A DNA stretch of 64,000 nucleotides from NCBI GenBank assembly GCA_002319965.1, contig DCJQ01000017.1:1-64000 (forward strand). Reading direction: 5' to 3'. The translations under genes and the position numbers were made by a program. Positions 1-7,637 of this stretch are shown here, in pieces. The notes beneath the pieces are model-generated. The model searched no databases and had not been told where the DNA came from. It saw only the letters and a list, made by a program, of their open reading frames with translations. Origin of the DNA: Megasphaera sp. UBA1696 (GTDB taxonomy: Bacteria; Bacillota; Negativicutes; Veillonellales; Megasphaeraceae). Each line of letters opens with the position of its first letter. Positions within the stretch are counted from its first letter, which is position 1.

Positions 1-1
1 G

Positions 2-2230
2 AACTCCATCAAGATCATCGGCGATAATACTGATATGTACGTCCAGGCTTACTTTGAATACGACACCAAGAAATCCGGCGGCGTTACCAAGTCGCACCTG
101 CGCTTCGGCACCAACCCGATCCGGGCTACGTATTATGTAAAAGCGGCTGACTTCCTGGCATGTCATAAACAGGCCTACATGGACACCTATGACATCGTCA
201 GCGAAATCAAAGAAGGCGGCATCTTCCTGCTCAACTGCAACTGGGATAGATCGGACGTTGCCAACCACTTGAGCAACAAGGTTAAACGCCAGCTGGCTGC
301 AAACCACGTTAAATTCTACATCATCAACGCCACCAAGATCGCCGAAGAAATCGGCCTTGGCAGCAACCGTACCAATACGGTACTCCAGGCAGCCTTCTTC
401 AAATTGGCGAACATCATGCCCATCGATGATGCTGTAAAACATATGAAAGACGCTATCGCTAAGACCTACCTCGCGAAAGGCGAACAGGTCATCTCCATGA
501 ACCAGGCAGCTGTCGACCGCGGCATCTCTGACCTCGTCGAAGTCGAAGTTCCGGCAGAATGGAAAGACCTCCCGTCCGATCCGGTCGTCGAAGATACGCG
601 CAACATTCCTGACTTCATTAAGAACGTCGTCGAACCGTCTAACTTACAGATCGGCGATTCGATTCCGGTCAGCGAATTCGTTCCTTATGCTGACGGTTCC
701 TATCCGCTGGGCACGACGCAGTATGAAAAACGCGGTGTCGCTTCCAAGGTTCCTGAATGGGATGTCGACAAGTGCGTTCAGTGTAATCGCTGCGCCCTGG
801 TCTGCCCGCATGCCGTTATCCGTCCGTACCTCTTGACGGCAGAAGAAAAAGCCAACAGCCCGGAAAGCTTCAAGACGAAGAAAGCCATCGGCAAAGGTCT
901 CGAAGATTATGAATTCCGCATTCAGGTTTCGCCTCTCGACTGCTACAGCTGCAGCGCCTGTGCAAACGCTTGCCCGGCCAAGGCTCTGACCATGAAACCC
1001 CTCGATACCCAGCGTCATGAAAGTGAAAACTTTGACTATGCGCTTACCCTGTCTGTAAAGGACACGGGCCTCGATAAATTCTCTGTTAAAGGCAGCCAGT
1101 TCAACCAGCCGCTCCTCGAGTTCAATGGTGCCTGCGCCGGCTGTACCGAAACGTCTTACATGAAGCTTTTGACCCAGCTCTTCGGTTCGCGCATGATCGT
1201 TGCCAATGCGACCGGCTGTACCCAGGCTTGGGGCTCTGCAATGCCGAGCATTCCTTATACGACGAACCACGAAGGCTTCGGCCCGGCTTGGTCGAACTCG
1301 GTCTTTGAAGATAACGCCGAATTTGCTCTCGGTATGTCCCTCTCCATGGATCAGCAGCGCGAAGCCATCGCCCTGAAATCGGAAGAACTCCTGCCGCTGA
1401 CGGAAGGCGCCCTCCACGATGCCATCCAGGCTTGGCTCGATTCCATCGGCGTCGCTAACGAAGGCGAAGTTACGGAAGGCATCAGCCGGACGTACCTCAA
1501 AGAATTGATGGCCGCTAAGCTGACCGGCAAAGCCGCCGATCTTCAGAAAGACATCTTGGCTCATAAAGAACACGTCATCAAGAAGACGATTTGGATGTAC
1601 GGCGGCGACGGCTGGGCTTATGACATCGGTTACGGTGGTTTGGACCACGTCATGGCTACCAATGCCAATGTCAACATCATGCTCGTCGATACGGAAGTTT
1701 ACTCCAATACGGGCGGTCAGTCGTCCAAGGCTACACCGATCGGTGCTGTCGCTCAGTTCGCAGCTTCGGGCCGTAAGTTCAACAAGAAAGATTTGGGCCG
1801 TCTGCTCATGACCTATGGCCATATCTATATCGCTCAGGTTGCTCTCGGAGCTGATGCCAACCAGCTCATCAAAGCCGTTAAAGAAGCTGAAGCTTACAAC
1901 GGTCCGTCCATCGTCATCGCTTACGCACCGTGCATCAACCACGGCATCAAGGGCGGCATGGGCAATGCTCAGAACGAAATGAAACGCGCCGTAGAAGCCG
2001 GTTACTGGCACCTCTATCGCTACAACCCGCTCCTTAAGGAAGAAGGAAAGAATCCGTTCATCCTCGATTCCAAGGAACCGACCCAGTCCTTCCGCGATTA
2101 CCTCCTCGGCGAAACGAGATACGCAGCCCTTACGCGTACCTTCCCGGATATTGCTGAAGAACTCTTTGCTAAGGCCGAAGAATTTGCTGCTAAGAAATAC
2201 GAAGTATACAAAGAATTGGCCGACAAATAA
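2..2230 (+). CDS. nifJ: Pyruvate:ferredoxin (flavodoxin) oxidoreductase, C-terminal part
   Basis: Decarboxylates pyruvate with CoA to acetyl-CoA, CO2 and reduced ferredoxin in the cytoplasm; it is the central pyruvate-cleaving enzyme of anaerobes. The frame is open from base 2, so the N-terminal third lies outside the window; the first internal ATG at 35 is not the real start. Visible: the domain that follows the CoA region (DMYVQAYFEYDTKKSGG), two ferredoxin-type 4Fe-4S clusters (CVQCNRCALVCP at about 771-815 and CYSCSACANACP at about 951-975), the proximal-cluster region CAGCTETSY, and the thiamine-diphosphate segment GDGWAYDIGYGGLDH with DTEVYSNTGGQ. Codon use is that of a highly expressed gene. 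A strong terminator follows. The family call is very safe; only the N-terminus is missing. Confidence 0.97.
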   Translation, partial: NSIKIIGDNTDMYVQAYFEYDTKKSGGVTKSHLRFGTNPIRATYYVKAADFLACHKQAYMDTYDIVSEIKEGGIFLLNCNWDRSDVANHLSNKVKRQLAANHVKFYIINATKIAEEIGLGSNRTNTVLQAAFFKLANIMPIDDAVKHMKDAIAKTYLAKGEQVISMNQAAVDRGISDLVEVEVPAEWKDLPSDPVVEDTRNIPDFIKNVVEPSNLQIGDSIPVSEFVPYADGSYPLGTTQYEKRGVASKVPEWDVDKCVQCNRCALVCPHAVIRPYLLTAEEKANSPESFKTKKAIGKGLEDYEFRIQVSPLDCYSCSACANACPAKALTMKPLDTQRHESENFDYALTLSVKDTGLDKFSVKGSQFNQPLLEFNGACAGCTETSYMKLLTQLFGSRMIVANATGCTQAWGSAMPSIPYTTNHEGFGPAWSNSVFEDNAEFALGMSLSMDQQREAIALKSEELLPLTEGALHDAIQAWLDSIGVANEGEVTEGISRTYLKELMAAKLTGKAADLQKDILAHKEHVIKKTIWMYGGDGWAYDIGYGGLDHVMATNANVNIMLVDTEVYSNTGGQSSKATPIGAVAQFAASGRKFNKKDLGRLLMTYGHIYIAQVALGADANQLIKAVKEAEAYNGPSIVIAYAPCINHGIKGGMGNAQNEMKRAVEAGYWHLYRYNPLLKEEGKNPFILDSKEPTQSFRDYLLGETRYAALTRTFPDIAEELFAKAEEFAAKKYEVYKELADK

Positions 2231-2297
2231 CGTTTGCAAGACTATAGATCTGCTCAATCTATAGATACACGCTCAAAACCATATACATACCCCAAGG

Positions 2298-2327
2298 CGA
2301 AGGCTGCTCCGGCAGCCTTCGTTTTGT
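2298..2327 (+). terminator. Intrinsic terminator after nifJ
   Basis: A perfect 10-bp stem (CGAAGGCTGC / GCAGCCTTCG) with loop TCCG is followed by TTTTGT. It lies 68 bases past the nifJ stop and ahead of a separately transcribed gene. Confidence 0.85.
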
Positions 2328-2396
2328 CTGGAAATTCGTTTCCTTCCAAAGAACGCATCGTTTGTGATACAATAAGACAGAAAGCAGGTGGTTACT

Positions 2397-2978
2397 ATGA
2401 AGAGGATATGGCTCATCCGCCATGGTGAAAGCATTGCCAATGCCGGTGAAGCGACGGACGATCACAAAAGTATTCCCCTGTCCGAACTGGGGCTGAAACA
2501 GGCCCAAGCCCTGGCCCTGCAAATACCGAAACGGCCGGATCTCATCGTGACCTCGCCGTATCTTCGGGCACAGCAGACGGCTATGTATACCATAGGCCGC
2601 TTTCCCGATACGGCGACGGGGATTTGGGATGTCGTCCATGAATTTGTCTACTTGGCGCCGGCCACTTGTGTCGGGACGACATCGGCCCAGCGGCGGCCCA
2701 GAGTCATCGACTATTGGCGTAATCTCAATCCCGATTACGTCGATGGCGAAGGGGCCGAAAGCTATCGGCAGCTCATCGAGCGCATTGAGCGGACCTTGGC
2801 CCTCTTGAAGCGGCGCCCGGAAGAATTTATCTTAATCTTTACCCATGCCCAGTTTATCCGGAATTTTCTCTTAGTCTATGAAAATCCGAACCTCCCCGTT
2901 AAGGAGTATATGGCTGCCTTTCGGCGCAGCCGTTCGGTCCGCAACGGGCAGATTATCGAAGTTACCATGAACTGGTAG
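2397..2978 (+). CDS. Histidine phosphatase family protein (phosphoglycerate mutase-like)
   Basis: A 193-residue protein of the histidine phosphatase superfamily. The catalytic RHGE motif sits at the N-terminus (IWLIRHGESIANAG), followed by the SxxxRAxQTA segment (SPYLRAQQTA) and a late histidine (FTHAQFIRNF) that fits the second catalytic His. The substrate cannot be told. It is unlike the CobC-type paralogue at 9076. I chose ATG 2397 rather than the in-frame GTG at 2388, because the AGGTGG Shine-Dalgarno at 2386-2391 is correctly spaced only for 2397. An extended -10 element (TG-N-TACAAT, 2365-2373) lies just upstream, so it probably has its own promoter. Confidence 0.85.
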   Translation: MKRIWLIRHGESIANAGEATDDHKSIPLSELGLKQAQALALQIPKRPDLIVTSPYLRAQQTAMYTIGRFPDTATGIWDVVHEFVYLAPATCVGTTSAQRRPRVIDYWRNLNPDYVDGEGAESYRQLIERIERTLALLKRRPEEFILIFTHAQFIRNFLLVYENPNLPVKEYMAAFRRSRSVRNGQIIEVTMNW

Positions 2979-3019
2979 GGGAACTTTTTCATCATCCCTT
3001 GCGAAAGGAGTGTTTTCAC

Positions 3020-3292
3020 ATGGAATTACAGTACAGTGACAATAAGATTTGGATTGAAAATGAACAAGGGAAGGTCGTCGGGGAAGTCGATTTCATCCAG
3101 CGTGACGACGGCAACTACGACATCGTCCATACCTTCGTCGATGACAGCCTGCGCGGCCAAGGGGCTGCCGGGAAATTGGTCAAAGCCGCTGCCGATGAAA
3201 TCCGTAAGCGCAATAAAAAGACGGCGACCAGCTGCACCTATGCCCAGGCTTGGTTTAAGCGCCATACGGAAGAACAAGATCTCTTAGGATAG
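3020..3292 (+). CDS. Small GNAT-type N-acetyltransferase (YjdJ-like)
   Basis: A 90-residue single-domain protein matching the short GCN5-related acetyltransferase family (GCN5-rel_NAT, YjdJ type). The acetyl-CoA loop is visible as VDDSLRGQGAAGKLV, followed by ATSCTYAQAWFKRH, a segment typical of this subfamily. The acetylated substrate is unknown. The start is ATG 3020, preceded by AAAGGAG at 3003-3009; an upstream in-frame TTG at 2999 lies inside the ribosome binding site region. The gene is 41 bases after the phosphatase and probably cotranscribed with it. Confidence 0.8.
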   Translation: MELQYSDNKIWIENEQGKVVGEVDFIQRDDGNYDIVHTFVDDSLRGQGAAGKLVKAAADEIRKRNKKTATSCTYAQAWFKRHTEEQDLLG

Positions 3293-3304
3293 TAAACGAC
3301 GATA

Positions 3305-3337
3305 ACAAAAAAGGCTCCCTGCCTGGCAGGGAGCCTT
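3305..3337 (-). terminator. Terminator for the nitroreductase gene, possibly bidirectional
   Basis: An 11-bp stem (AAGGCTCCCTG / CAGGGAGCCTT) lies between convergent genes. On the minus strand it is followed by TTTTTTGTT. The plus-strand side has only CTCTATGTT, so minus-strand use is better supported. Confidence 0.8.
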
Positions 3338-3373
3338 CTCTATGTTATGATGGGAGAGTGAGTGATATGCGTC

Positions 3374-3970
3374 TTATTTGAAAATCTTGACCCGTTCTTC
3401 GATGGGAGCTTTTTCGATCGGATCCGGTTTCTGTAAGGGATGGCCAAAGGGCATCTGAGCGATGAGTTTCCATTCTTCCGGCACACCGGTCAATTTTTTG
3501 ACTTCATCGTCGATGAGGGGATTGTAATGCTGGAGGTTGACGCCTAAGCCAAGGTCGGTAAGGGCTGTCCAAATGGCGAACTGCATCATGCCGTTGGCCT
3601 GCTGCCCCCAAACGGGGAAGTTCTGTGCATACAGCGGAAATTGGTCGGCTAATTTTTCAACGATGGAGATATCGTCAAAATAGAGGACCGTGCCGTAGGC
3701 GGCGGCAAAAGAATTAATCTTTTCTTCCGTTGCGGCAAAATTGGCTGCCGGTACGATGCCGCGAAGGGTATCCATGGCAATCTGCCAAATCTTATCGTGA
3801 GTTTCACCGAAGGCGACGACGACTTTGCCGGACTGCATGTTGAAAGCCGAAGGAACTTCGTGAACCATGTCTTCAATCGTTTTTATGATCGTTTCTTGAG
3901 AGATAGAAACGTCTTTGCTAAGAGCATAGTTTGTGCGCCGATTGGTAACGGCTGTCGTGAAGTTATTCAT
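3374..3970 (-). CDS. Nitroreductase family protein (Frm2/HBN1-like)
   Basis: A 198-residue FMN-dependent nitroreductase-fold protein. Its N-terminus (AVTNRRTNYAL) and the segment EVPSAFNMQSGKVVV resemble the short Frm2/HBN1-type subfamily, whose members reduce nitro-aromatics or act in redox and lipid signalling. The physiological electron acceptor is unknown. ATG 3970 has a strong Shine-Dalgarno (AGGAGGTGCC on the minus strand). A consensus promoter and a 14-bp palindrome lie upstream, suggesting dedicated control. Confidence 0.85.
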   Translation of the reverse strand: MNNFTTAVTNRRTNYALSKDVSISQETIIKTIEDMVHEVPSAFNMQSGKVVVAFGETHDKIWQIAMDTLRGIVPAANFAATEEKINSFAAAYGTVLYFDDISIVEKLADQFPLYAQNFPVWGQQANGMMQFAIWTALTDLGLGVNLQHYNPLIDDEVKKLTGVPEEWKLIAQMPFGHPLQKPDPIEKAPIEERVKIFK

Positions 3971-3987
3971 AAGGCACCTCCTGAGAT

Positions 3988-4001
3988 TTATTAATTAATA
4001 A
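3988..4001. promoter_or_regulatory. 14-bp perfect palindrome in the nitroreductase leader
   Basis: TTATTAATTAATAA reads the same on both strands. It sits between the predicted transcription start (near 4018, minus strand) and the ribosome binding site of the nitroreductase. It could be an operator or an AT-rich coincidence. Confidence 0.4.
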
Positions 4002-4024
4002 TGAATATCTTTTATTTTTTTGTT

Positions 4025-4053
4025 AGTATAGCATTTTGTAGGAGATAAGTCAA
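4025..4053 (-). promoter_or_regulatory. Sigma-A type promoter of the nitroreductase gene
   Basis: On the minus strand, TTGACT (4053-4048), a 17-base spacer and TATACT (4030-4025), with a TG one base before the -10 hexamer (extended -10). Confidence 0.75.
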
Positions 4054-4101
4054 GATTTTATGGCGGTCCTTTCGCCGCGCCTTTCTTTTTTTGACAGGTT
4101 A

Positions 4102-4110
4102 TGCTATACT
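4102..4110 (+). promoter_or_regulatory. Probable extended -10 promoter of rpsD
   Basis: TG-C-TATACT at 4102-4110. No good -35 element lies 17 bases upstream (TTTCTT). The TTGACA at 4091 is too close to serve this -10. Confidence 0.5.
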
Positions 4111-4118
4111 TCCTACCG

Positions 4119-4200
4119 TGGCTTTTGGGGCATTGAAATCGGTCGGAAAAGACGGTTGCAAGCCACTTGACAGGCCGCATGTCTCTGTGGTAACATTAAT
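4119..4200 (+). promoter_or_regulatory. Structured 5' leader of rpsD
   Basis: GTGGCTT (4119-4125) pairs perfectly with AAGCCAC (4160-4166), closing a 48-base domain just downstream of the predicted promoter. More G/C-rich sequence follows up to about 4190, and then an AT-rich stretch leads into the ribosome binding site. S4 represses its own synthesis in other bacteria, so an S4-binding leader is plausible, but I cannot match it to a known leader family. Confidence 0.4.
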
Positions 4201-4256
4201 ACATCGCGTGAGCAAAATTTATTTTTTTGAATTACTAATATGAGGTGATGTAGAAA

Positions 4257-4844
4257 ATGGCAACGAGGAGAGACCCGCGTTTTAAGGAATGTCGCCGGTT
4301 CGGAGTTAATGTGTACGGACACCCTAAGGCATTAAAACGCGTACGTAAAGATCAGCGTCAGAAAAAAATGTCTGAATATGGCACGCAGTTATTGGAAAAA
4401 CAGAAACTTCGCGCATACTACAATTTGCTCGAACGTCAGTTTGTCCGTTATTATGATAAAGCCAAGAAGATGGAAGGCGTAACGGGCCAGAACATGCTGA
4501 AATTGTTGGAATGCCGTTTGGATAACTTAGTATACCGCATCGGTTTTGCTAACTCTATCCGCCAGGCACGCCAGATGGTCAACCACGGCCACATTTTGGT
4601 CAATGGCAAACGCTGCGATATTCCGTCGGCACACGTAAAAGTTGGTACGGTTATCACGCTGAAAGAAGATTCCCGTTCTAACGAAATGTACAAGAAATCC
4701 TTCCAGGAATTAAAAGCATTCGACGTTCCCTACGTTGAAAAGAATTTCGATGGCTTCGAAGGCACCCTTACCCGTATGCCTGAACGCGACGAAATCCCTG
4801 TAGAAATCAACGAAACACTGATCGTCGAATTGTACTCCAAATAA
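4257..4844 (+). CDS. rpsD: 30S ribosomal protein S4
   Basis: Primary 16S rRNA-binding protein of the small subunit body. 195 residues with the expected N-terminal region (RRDPRFKECRRFG), the S4 RNA-binding domain (RLDNLVYRIGFANSIRQARQMVNHGHILVNG) and the C-terminal IVELYSK. The N-terminus lacks the four-cysteine zinc site of the zinc-binding S4 form, so this is the zinc-independent variant. The gene stands alone with its own leader and terminator and is not in the rpsM-rpsK-rpoA operon. Its start ATG 4257 follows GAGGTGATG. Confidence 0.97.
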   Translation: MATRRDPRFKECRRFGVNVYGHPKALKRVRKDQRQKKMSEYGTQLLEKQKLRAYYNLLERQFVRYYDKAKKMEGVTGQNMLKLLECRLDNLVYRIGFANSIRQARQMVNHGHILVNGKRCDIPSAHVKVGTVITLKEDSRSNEMYKKSFQELKAFDVPYVEKNFDGFEGTLTRMPERDEIPVEINETLIVELYSK

Positions 4845-4862
4845 GAACTATTTGAGTATGAT

Positions 4863-4898
4863 AAAAAAGCGTTGTCTTTCAAAGACAGCGCTTTTTTG
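4863..4898. terminator. Bidirectional terminator between rpsD and the DnaQ-fold gene
   Basis: A long stem AAAAAAGCG-TGTCTTT / AAAGACA-CGCTTTTTT has T runs on both strands and separates two convergent genes. Confidence 0.9.
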
Positions 4899-4927
4899 AT
4901 GCGTAAAATGAGGGATATGTTTCGACG

Positions 4928-5887
4928 TCAGTCGGCCTGTTCCAACAGGGAGAGTCCCTTGTCGGAAGCATAGTAGGTGCCGGACTGTTTTCCGACGGCG
5001 AGGAAGCCCGTGTCGACCAGGTCTTTAACGAGCGCCAAGTCCGGCTTTTCCGGGGCCGCCATTTCTTCCGGCGTACCTTCTTCTCGTTCGACGGCGGCGA
5101 TGTAGGCAGCTTTTCGATCGTCATCGGTCGGTTCTTTTTCGACGTAGGTCAGAGACGGCAGGTAGAGCGGATAGTCTTTCTTGGCTTCCAGGAAGAATTT
5201 CCCGATACCGATGGCCTGGCTGAGAAGATTGCCATCCTCGGTCTTGATGTCCATTTCATCGCAGATGTTTTCAATCTTATTGGAAGAGAAATGGTAGTAT
5301 TTTTTGGCGGCTTCCATCGTGTCGGCATAGCGGAAGGACGGGGCCTTGATGCCGTAAATGTGAAGGGCATGTGTCAGACAGCCCAGGACGAAGGGGGCGT
5401 TGTGGGCGATGAGGGTCTTGCCTTCGATGAGTTTTTCAAGACCGGCCTGCCAGTATTCGCCGAATTCATCGGCTTTGGACAAATCTTCCCAGCGATGTCG
5501 GCCTCCCGTGGCAGACAAGTTGTTTTCAGGCGGGCGGATGTAGAAGTACCGCGTGTCCTTTATCTCACCCTTATCAAATTCGGCCAGGGCCAGGAGACAG
5601 ATGGAGTAAGGCTGCTCGTTGGCAAGCTCGATGGCGACACTCGTGAAGTGCTGAGGGAAGCGGCGGAGTTTTCCTTTTTCGACAAGGGGATACTTGTAGT
5701 AGCCCTTTTCCGGTTTGATGTCATATTGGTGAAGATTGTCGACTTTTACGTGGACCTTGGTCACCAGGTCTTTTTCATATTTTGCCTTGCGCCGTTTTTT
5801 TCTAAGGGCCGACGTCAGGGAGTAGAGGACGGCGCCGATGAAGATGATGGTTGCGACGGTGGTTACGATGTGAATGATGGGATCCAT
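4928..5887 (-). CDS. Membrane-anchored DnaQ/exonuclease-fold protein, catalytic site degenerate
   Basis: 319 residues. An N-terminal membrane segment (about residues 3-27, IIHIVTTVATIIFIGAVLYSL) is followed by a basic stretch and a domain that aligns with the PolC/epsilon-type 3'-5' exonuclease. The segment FTSVAIELANEQPYSIC aligns base for base with the usual FVAIDFETANxxRYSIC, but the first catalytic Asp is Ala. The second motif reads HNAPFVLGCL, where family members have HNAxFD, so that Asp is Val. The third motif reads GNLLSQAIGIGKFF in place of HxALxDAxAxAxI, so both His and Asp are lost. Only the Glu of motif I remains. Nuclease activity is therefore unlikely; a nucleic-acid-binding or structural role is possible. 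I chose ATG 5887 over the in-frame TTG 5896, which lies too close to AAAAGGA. Confidence 0.7.
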   Translation of the reverse strand: MDPIIHIVTTVATIIFIGAVLYSLTSALRKKRRKAKYEKDLVTKVHVKVDNLHQYDIKPEKGYYKYPLVEKGKLRRFPQHFTSVAIELANEQPYSICLLALAEFDKGEIKDTRYFYIRPPENNLSATGGRHRWEDLSKADEFGEYWQAGLEKLIEGKTLIAHNAPFVLGCLTHALHIYGIKAPSFRYADTMEAAKKYYHFSSNKIENICDEMDIKTEDGNLLSQAIGIGKFFLEAKKDYPLYLPSLTYVEKEPTDDDRKAAYIAAVEREEGTPEEMAAPEKPDLALVKDLVDTGFLAVGKQSGTYYASDKGLSLLEQAD

Positions 5888-5910
5888 AACTATCAATCCT
5901 TTTCAGTGTA

Positions 5911-6354
5911 TTATTCTTGGAAAAAATTCATGTTGTAACAGGCTCGGAAGGCCCGGTTAGCGGCATTGCCGTTGGCTGAGAGGCGGTCTGTCGTCTTGAC
6001 TTCCGGGTTGGCCAGGGCCAGGGTGGACAGGATATTGCCGGCAGGATCGTAGCCGACGTCGCCGAGGGTCTGCGTTTTTACCGATTGGGATTTAAAATTG
6101 TAGAAAAAATTGTTATCATATCCTTGTAAGGTATTGTTGGCATAATCGTACGTCACGACGGTGGCCCGGATGATGTAATACGGCGGATCATAGCGAACGG
6201 ACTGGATCGTATTCATGTCGATGTACGATTCCGTCGTATCGTCGTGGCCGACTTGGACGAAGCGGGGATTGTTGTCGAGAAAATTATTCGCCGACGCGAA
6301 AAGGGTCAACAAAAAGAAGAAGGAGACGGCAAGACTGGCCGTTTTTTTGAACAT
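5911..6354 (-). CDS. Secreted protein, surface-adhesin-E-like
   Basis: 147 residues with a clear signal peptide: positive MFKK, a hydrophobic run and a probable cleavage after ASA near residue 22. The mature part carries FVQVGHDDTTESYIDMNTIQSV and IIRATVVTYDYA, which resembles the surface-adhesin protein E type domain found in many Negativicutes exported proteins. Function is unknown. It starts 23 bases upstream of the DnaQ-fold gene on the same strand and may be cotranscribed. A perfect GGCCTTT/AAAGGCC hairpin (6373-6390) lies just before its AAAGGA ribosome binding site. Confidence 0.6.
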   Translation of the reverse strand: MFKKTASLAVSFFFLLTLFASANNFLDNNPRFVQVGHDDTTESYIDMNTIQSVRYDPPYYIIRATVVTYDYANNTLQGYDNNFFYNFKSQSVKTQTLGDVGYDPAGNILSTLALANPEVKTTDRLSANGNAANRAFRACYNMNFFQE

Positions 6355-6372
6355 AAGGCATACTTCCTTTCT

Positions 6373-6390
6373 GGCCTTTTTAGAAAGGCC
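6373..6390 (-). promoter_or_regulatory. Hairpin ahead of the secreted-protein ribosome binding site
   Basis: A perfect 7-bp stem GGCCTTT/AAAGGCC with loop TTAG. It ends just before AGAAAGGAAG on the minus strand, so it could affect translation initiation or mRNA stability. Confidence 0.4.
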
Positions 6391-6504
6391 GTATTAGCTA
6401 TAAATATATTATATAGGAATTGACAGACAATACAAGAATATATATTGTAGAAGTAGGAGTTTAGACAGATCAGGTCGAATACTATAAGTATAGAGGTGAT
6501 AATA

Positions 6505-7128
6505 GTGGATGTGATATACATTGGACTGCCCTTTGTCTTTTGGCAGGAAGATGAATCGAAACACGGGCTGGATATTCACGTGACCGAAGGATTTCAAAAA
6601 ATAGGGTTTCACGTCTATCCGCTCAACGCCGGCGATAATGCGGAAGAGATTTGTGCGGCTTACAACCTGCATACGTCTTTTGTTGAAGAAGAAGCCGATA
6701 TCGCGCCGACGGAAGAGTTTATTTCGGAACACGTCTTATGGGAAGATTTTCCTTTGCTGTATATTTCGGAAGCGGCGGCGACGTCGGAAGATGAATATAC
6801 GCAATTCGTCTTCCATACGGCGGAACTGGCTCGGGACAACGGTCTCATCGTAGCCGCTGAAGTTGCCGAATGCGACGAGGATGAAGACAATCCCTATCCT
6901 TGGCGGGCTATGGCGACCGTCCTTTGGGCTCATGGGGATATCTTGCCGGCGGGCAGTCCGAAGTGTGCCGTCCGCCTGGCAATCGGGACGGAAATTACCG
7001 TATCCGACGGCAAAGAAGAACGACACTACGACAAGCAAGTCGTCAGCGAAATATTTATTCCTTATTTTCTCCAGGGACTTTTAGAAGGACAAGACCCCTT
7101 TTCCATCGCAGCATCGTACGAGTCCTGA
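6505..7128 (+). CDS. Hypothetical acidic protein
   Basis: I do not recognise this 207-residue protein. It is soluble, strongly acidic (runs such as VEEEAD, ECDEDEDNPYPW) and has no signal peptide or membrane segment. Codon use matches neighbouring genes, so it is very likely real. The start is uncertain: GTG at 6496, 6505 and 6511 are all in frame. AGAGG at 6492-6496 best serves GTG 6505. It ends 17 bases before the moaB/mogA start and may lead that operon, but nothing in it suggests a cofactor role. Confidence 0.65.
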   Translation: MDVIYIGLPFVFWQEDESKHGLDIHVTEGFQKIGFHVYPLNAGDNAEEICAAYNLHTSFVEEEADIAPTEEFISEHVLWEDFPLLYISEAAATSEDEYTQFVFHTAELARDNGLIVAAEVAECDEDEDNPYPWRAMATVLWAHGDILPAGSPKCAVRLAIGTEITVSDGKEERHYDKQVVSEIFIPYFLQGLLEGQDPFSIAASYES

Positions 7129-7145
7129 GTTAGGAGGGTTTTACT

Positions 7146-7637
7146 TTGAATCACAAAAAAACAGAAGAACACCCGTTGCGGGCAGCCATTCTTACTATCA
7201 GCAACAGTCGTACCTTTTCCGACGATACGAACGGATTGCTCATTCAGTCGCTGTTGGCGCAGCACGGCCACCAAGTCGTCGACTATCAGATCGTGAAGGA
7301 CGACCGGGCCGAAATTGAACGCCATCTCCATGAATGGGTATGCAGTGTCGACCTGGTCATCACCAGCGGCGGTACGGGGATTGCCAAACGGGACGTGACC
7401 GTTGAGACCGTGGAAGCCCTCTTCGATAAAACGATTCCGGCCTTTGGTGAGATGATGACCTACTTTGCCTATCGGCGTGTCTGCGGCGTTCAGGCTATGG
7501 CCTATCGGGCGACGGCCGGCATCATCCACCAGTGCCAGGTCTACTGCCTGCCGGCCCTTCCCAGCCTGATTAAGATCGGCATGGAAAAAATCGTCCTGCC
7601 TGAAGTGTTCCATCTGTATTCGGAAATCAAGAAATGA
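7146..7637 (+). CDS. moaB: MogA/MoaB family molybdenum cofactor protein
   Basis: 163 residues of the MoCF-biosynthesis fold, which binds molybdopterin and in MogA adenylylates it before metal insertion. The motif VITSGGTGIAKRDVTVE and the end segment YCLPALPSLIKIGMEKIVLPE fit the MoaB/MogA family; the length favours the MoaB-like form. The start is TTG 7146, set by AGGAGGG at 7132-7138. Its stop overlaps the cobU start (ATGA), so it is translationally coupled to cobalamin genes. That pairing of molybdenum and cobalamin functions is a convenience of operon order rather than one pathway. Confidence 0.85.
   Translation: MNHKKTEEHPLRAAILTISNSRTFSDDTNGLLIQSLLAQHGHQVVDYQIVKDDRAEIERHLHEWVCSVDLVITSGGTGIAKRDVTVETVEALFDKTIPAFGEMMTYFAYRRVCGVQAMAYRATAGIIHQCQVYCLPALPSLIKIGMEKIVLPEVFHLYSEIKK

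Noticed and set aside
644..2257. Long minus-strand frame opposite nifJ (537 codons)
   Set aside because: It is the mirror of a highly biased coding strand and gives an Arg/Phe-rich product with no family resemblance. The plus-strand protein is certain.
4091..4110. TTGACA at 4091 as the -35 of rpsD
   Set aside because: It lies only 8 bases from TATACT, too close for a sigma-A promoter. The extended -10 alone was kept.
5291..5938. Plus-strand frame of 215 codons opposite the DnaQ-fold gene
   Set aside because: It is a shadow of a biased minus-strand gene. It runs through the start region of the true gene and has no ribosome binding site.
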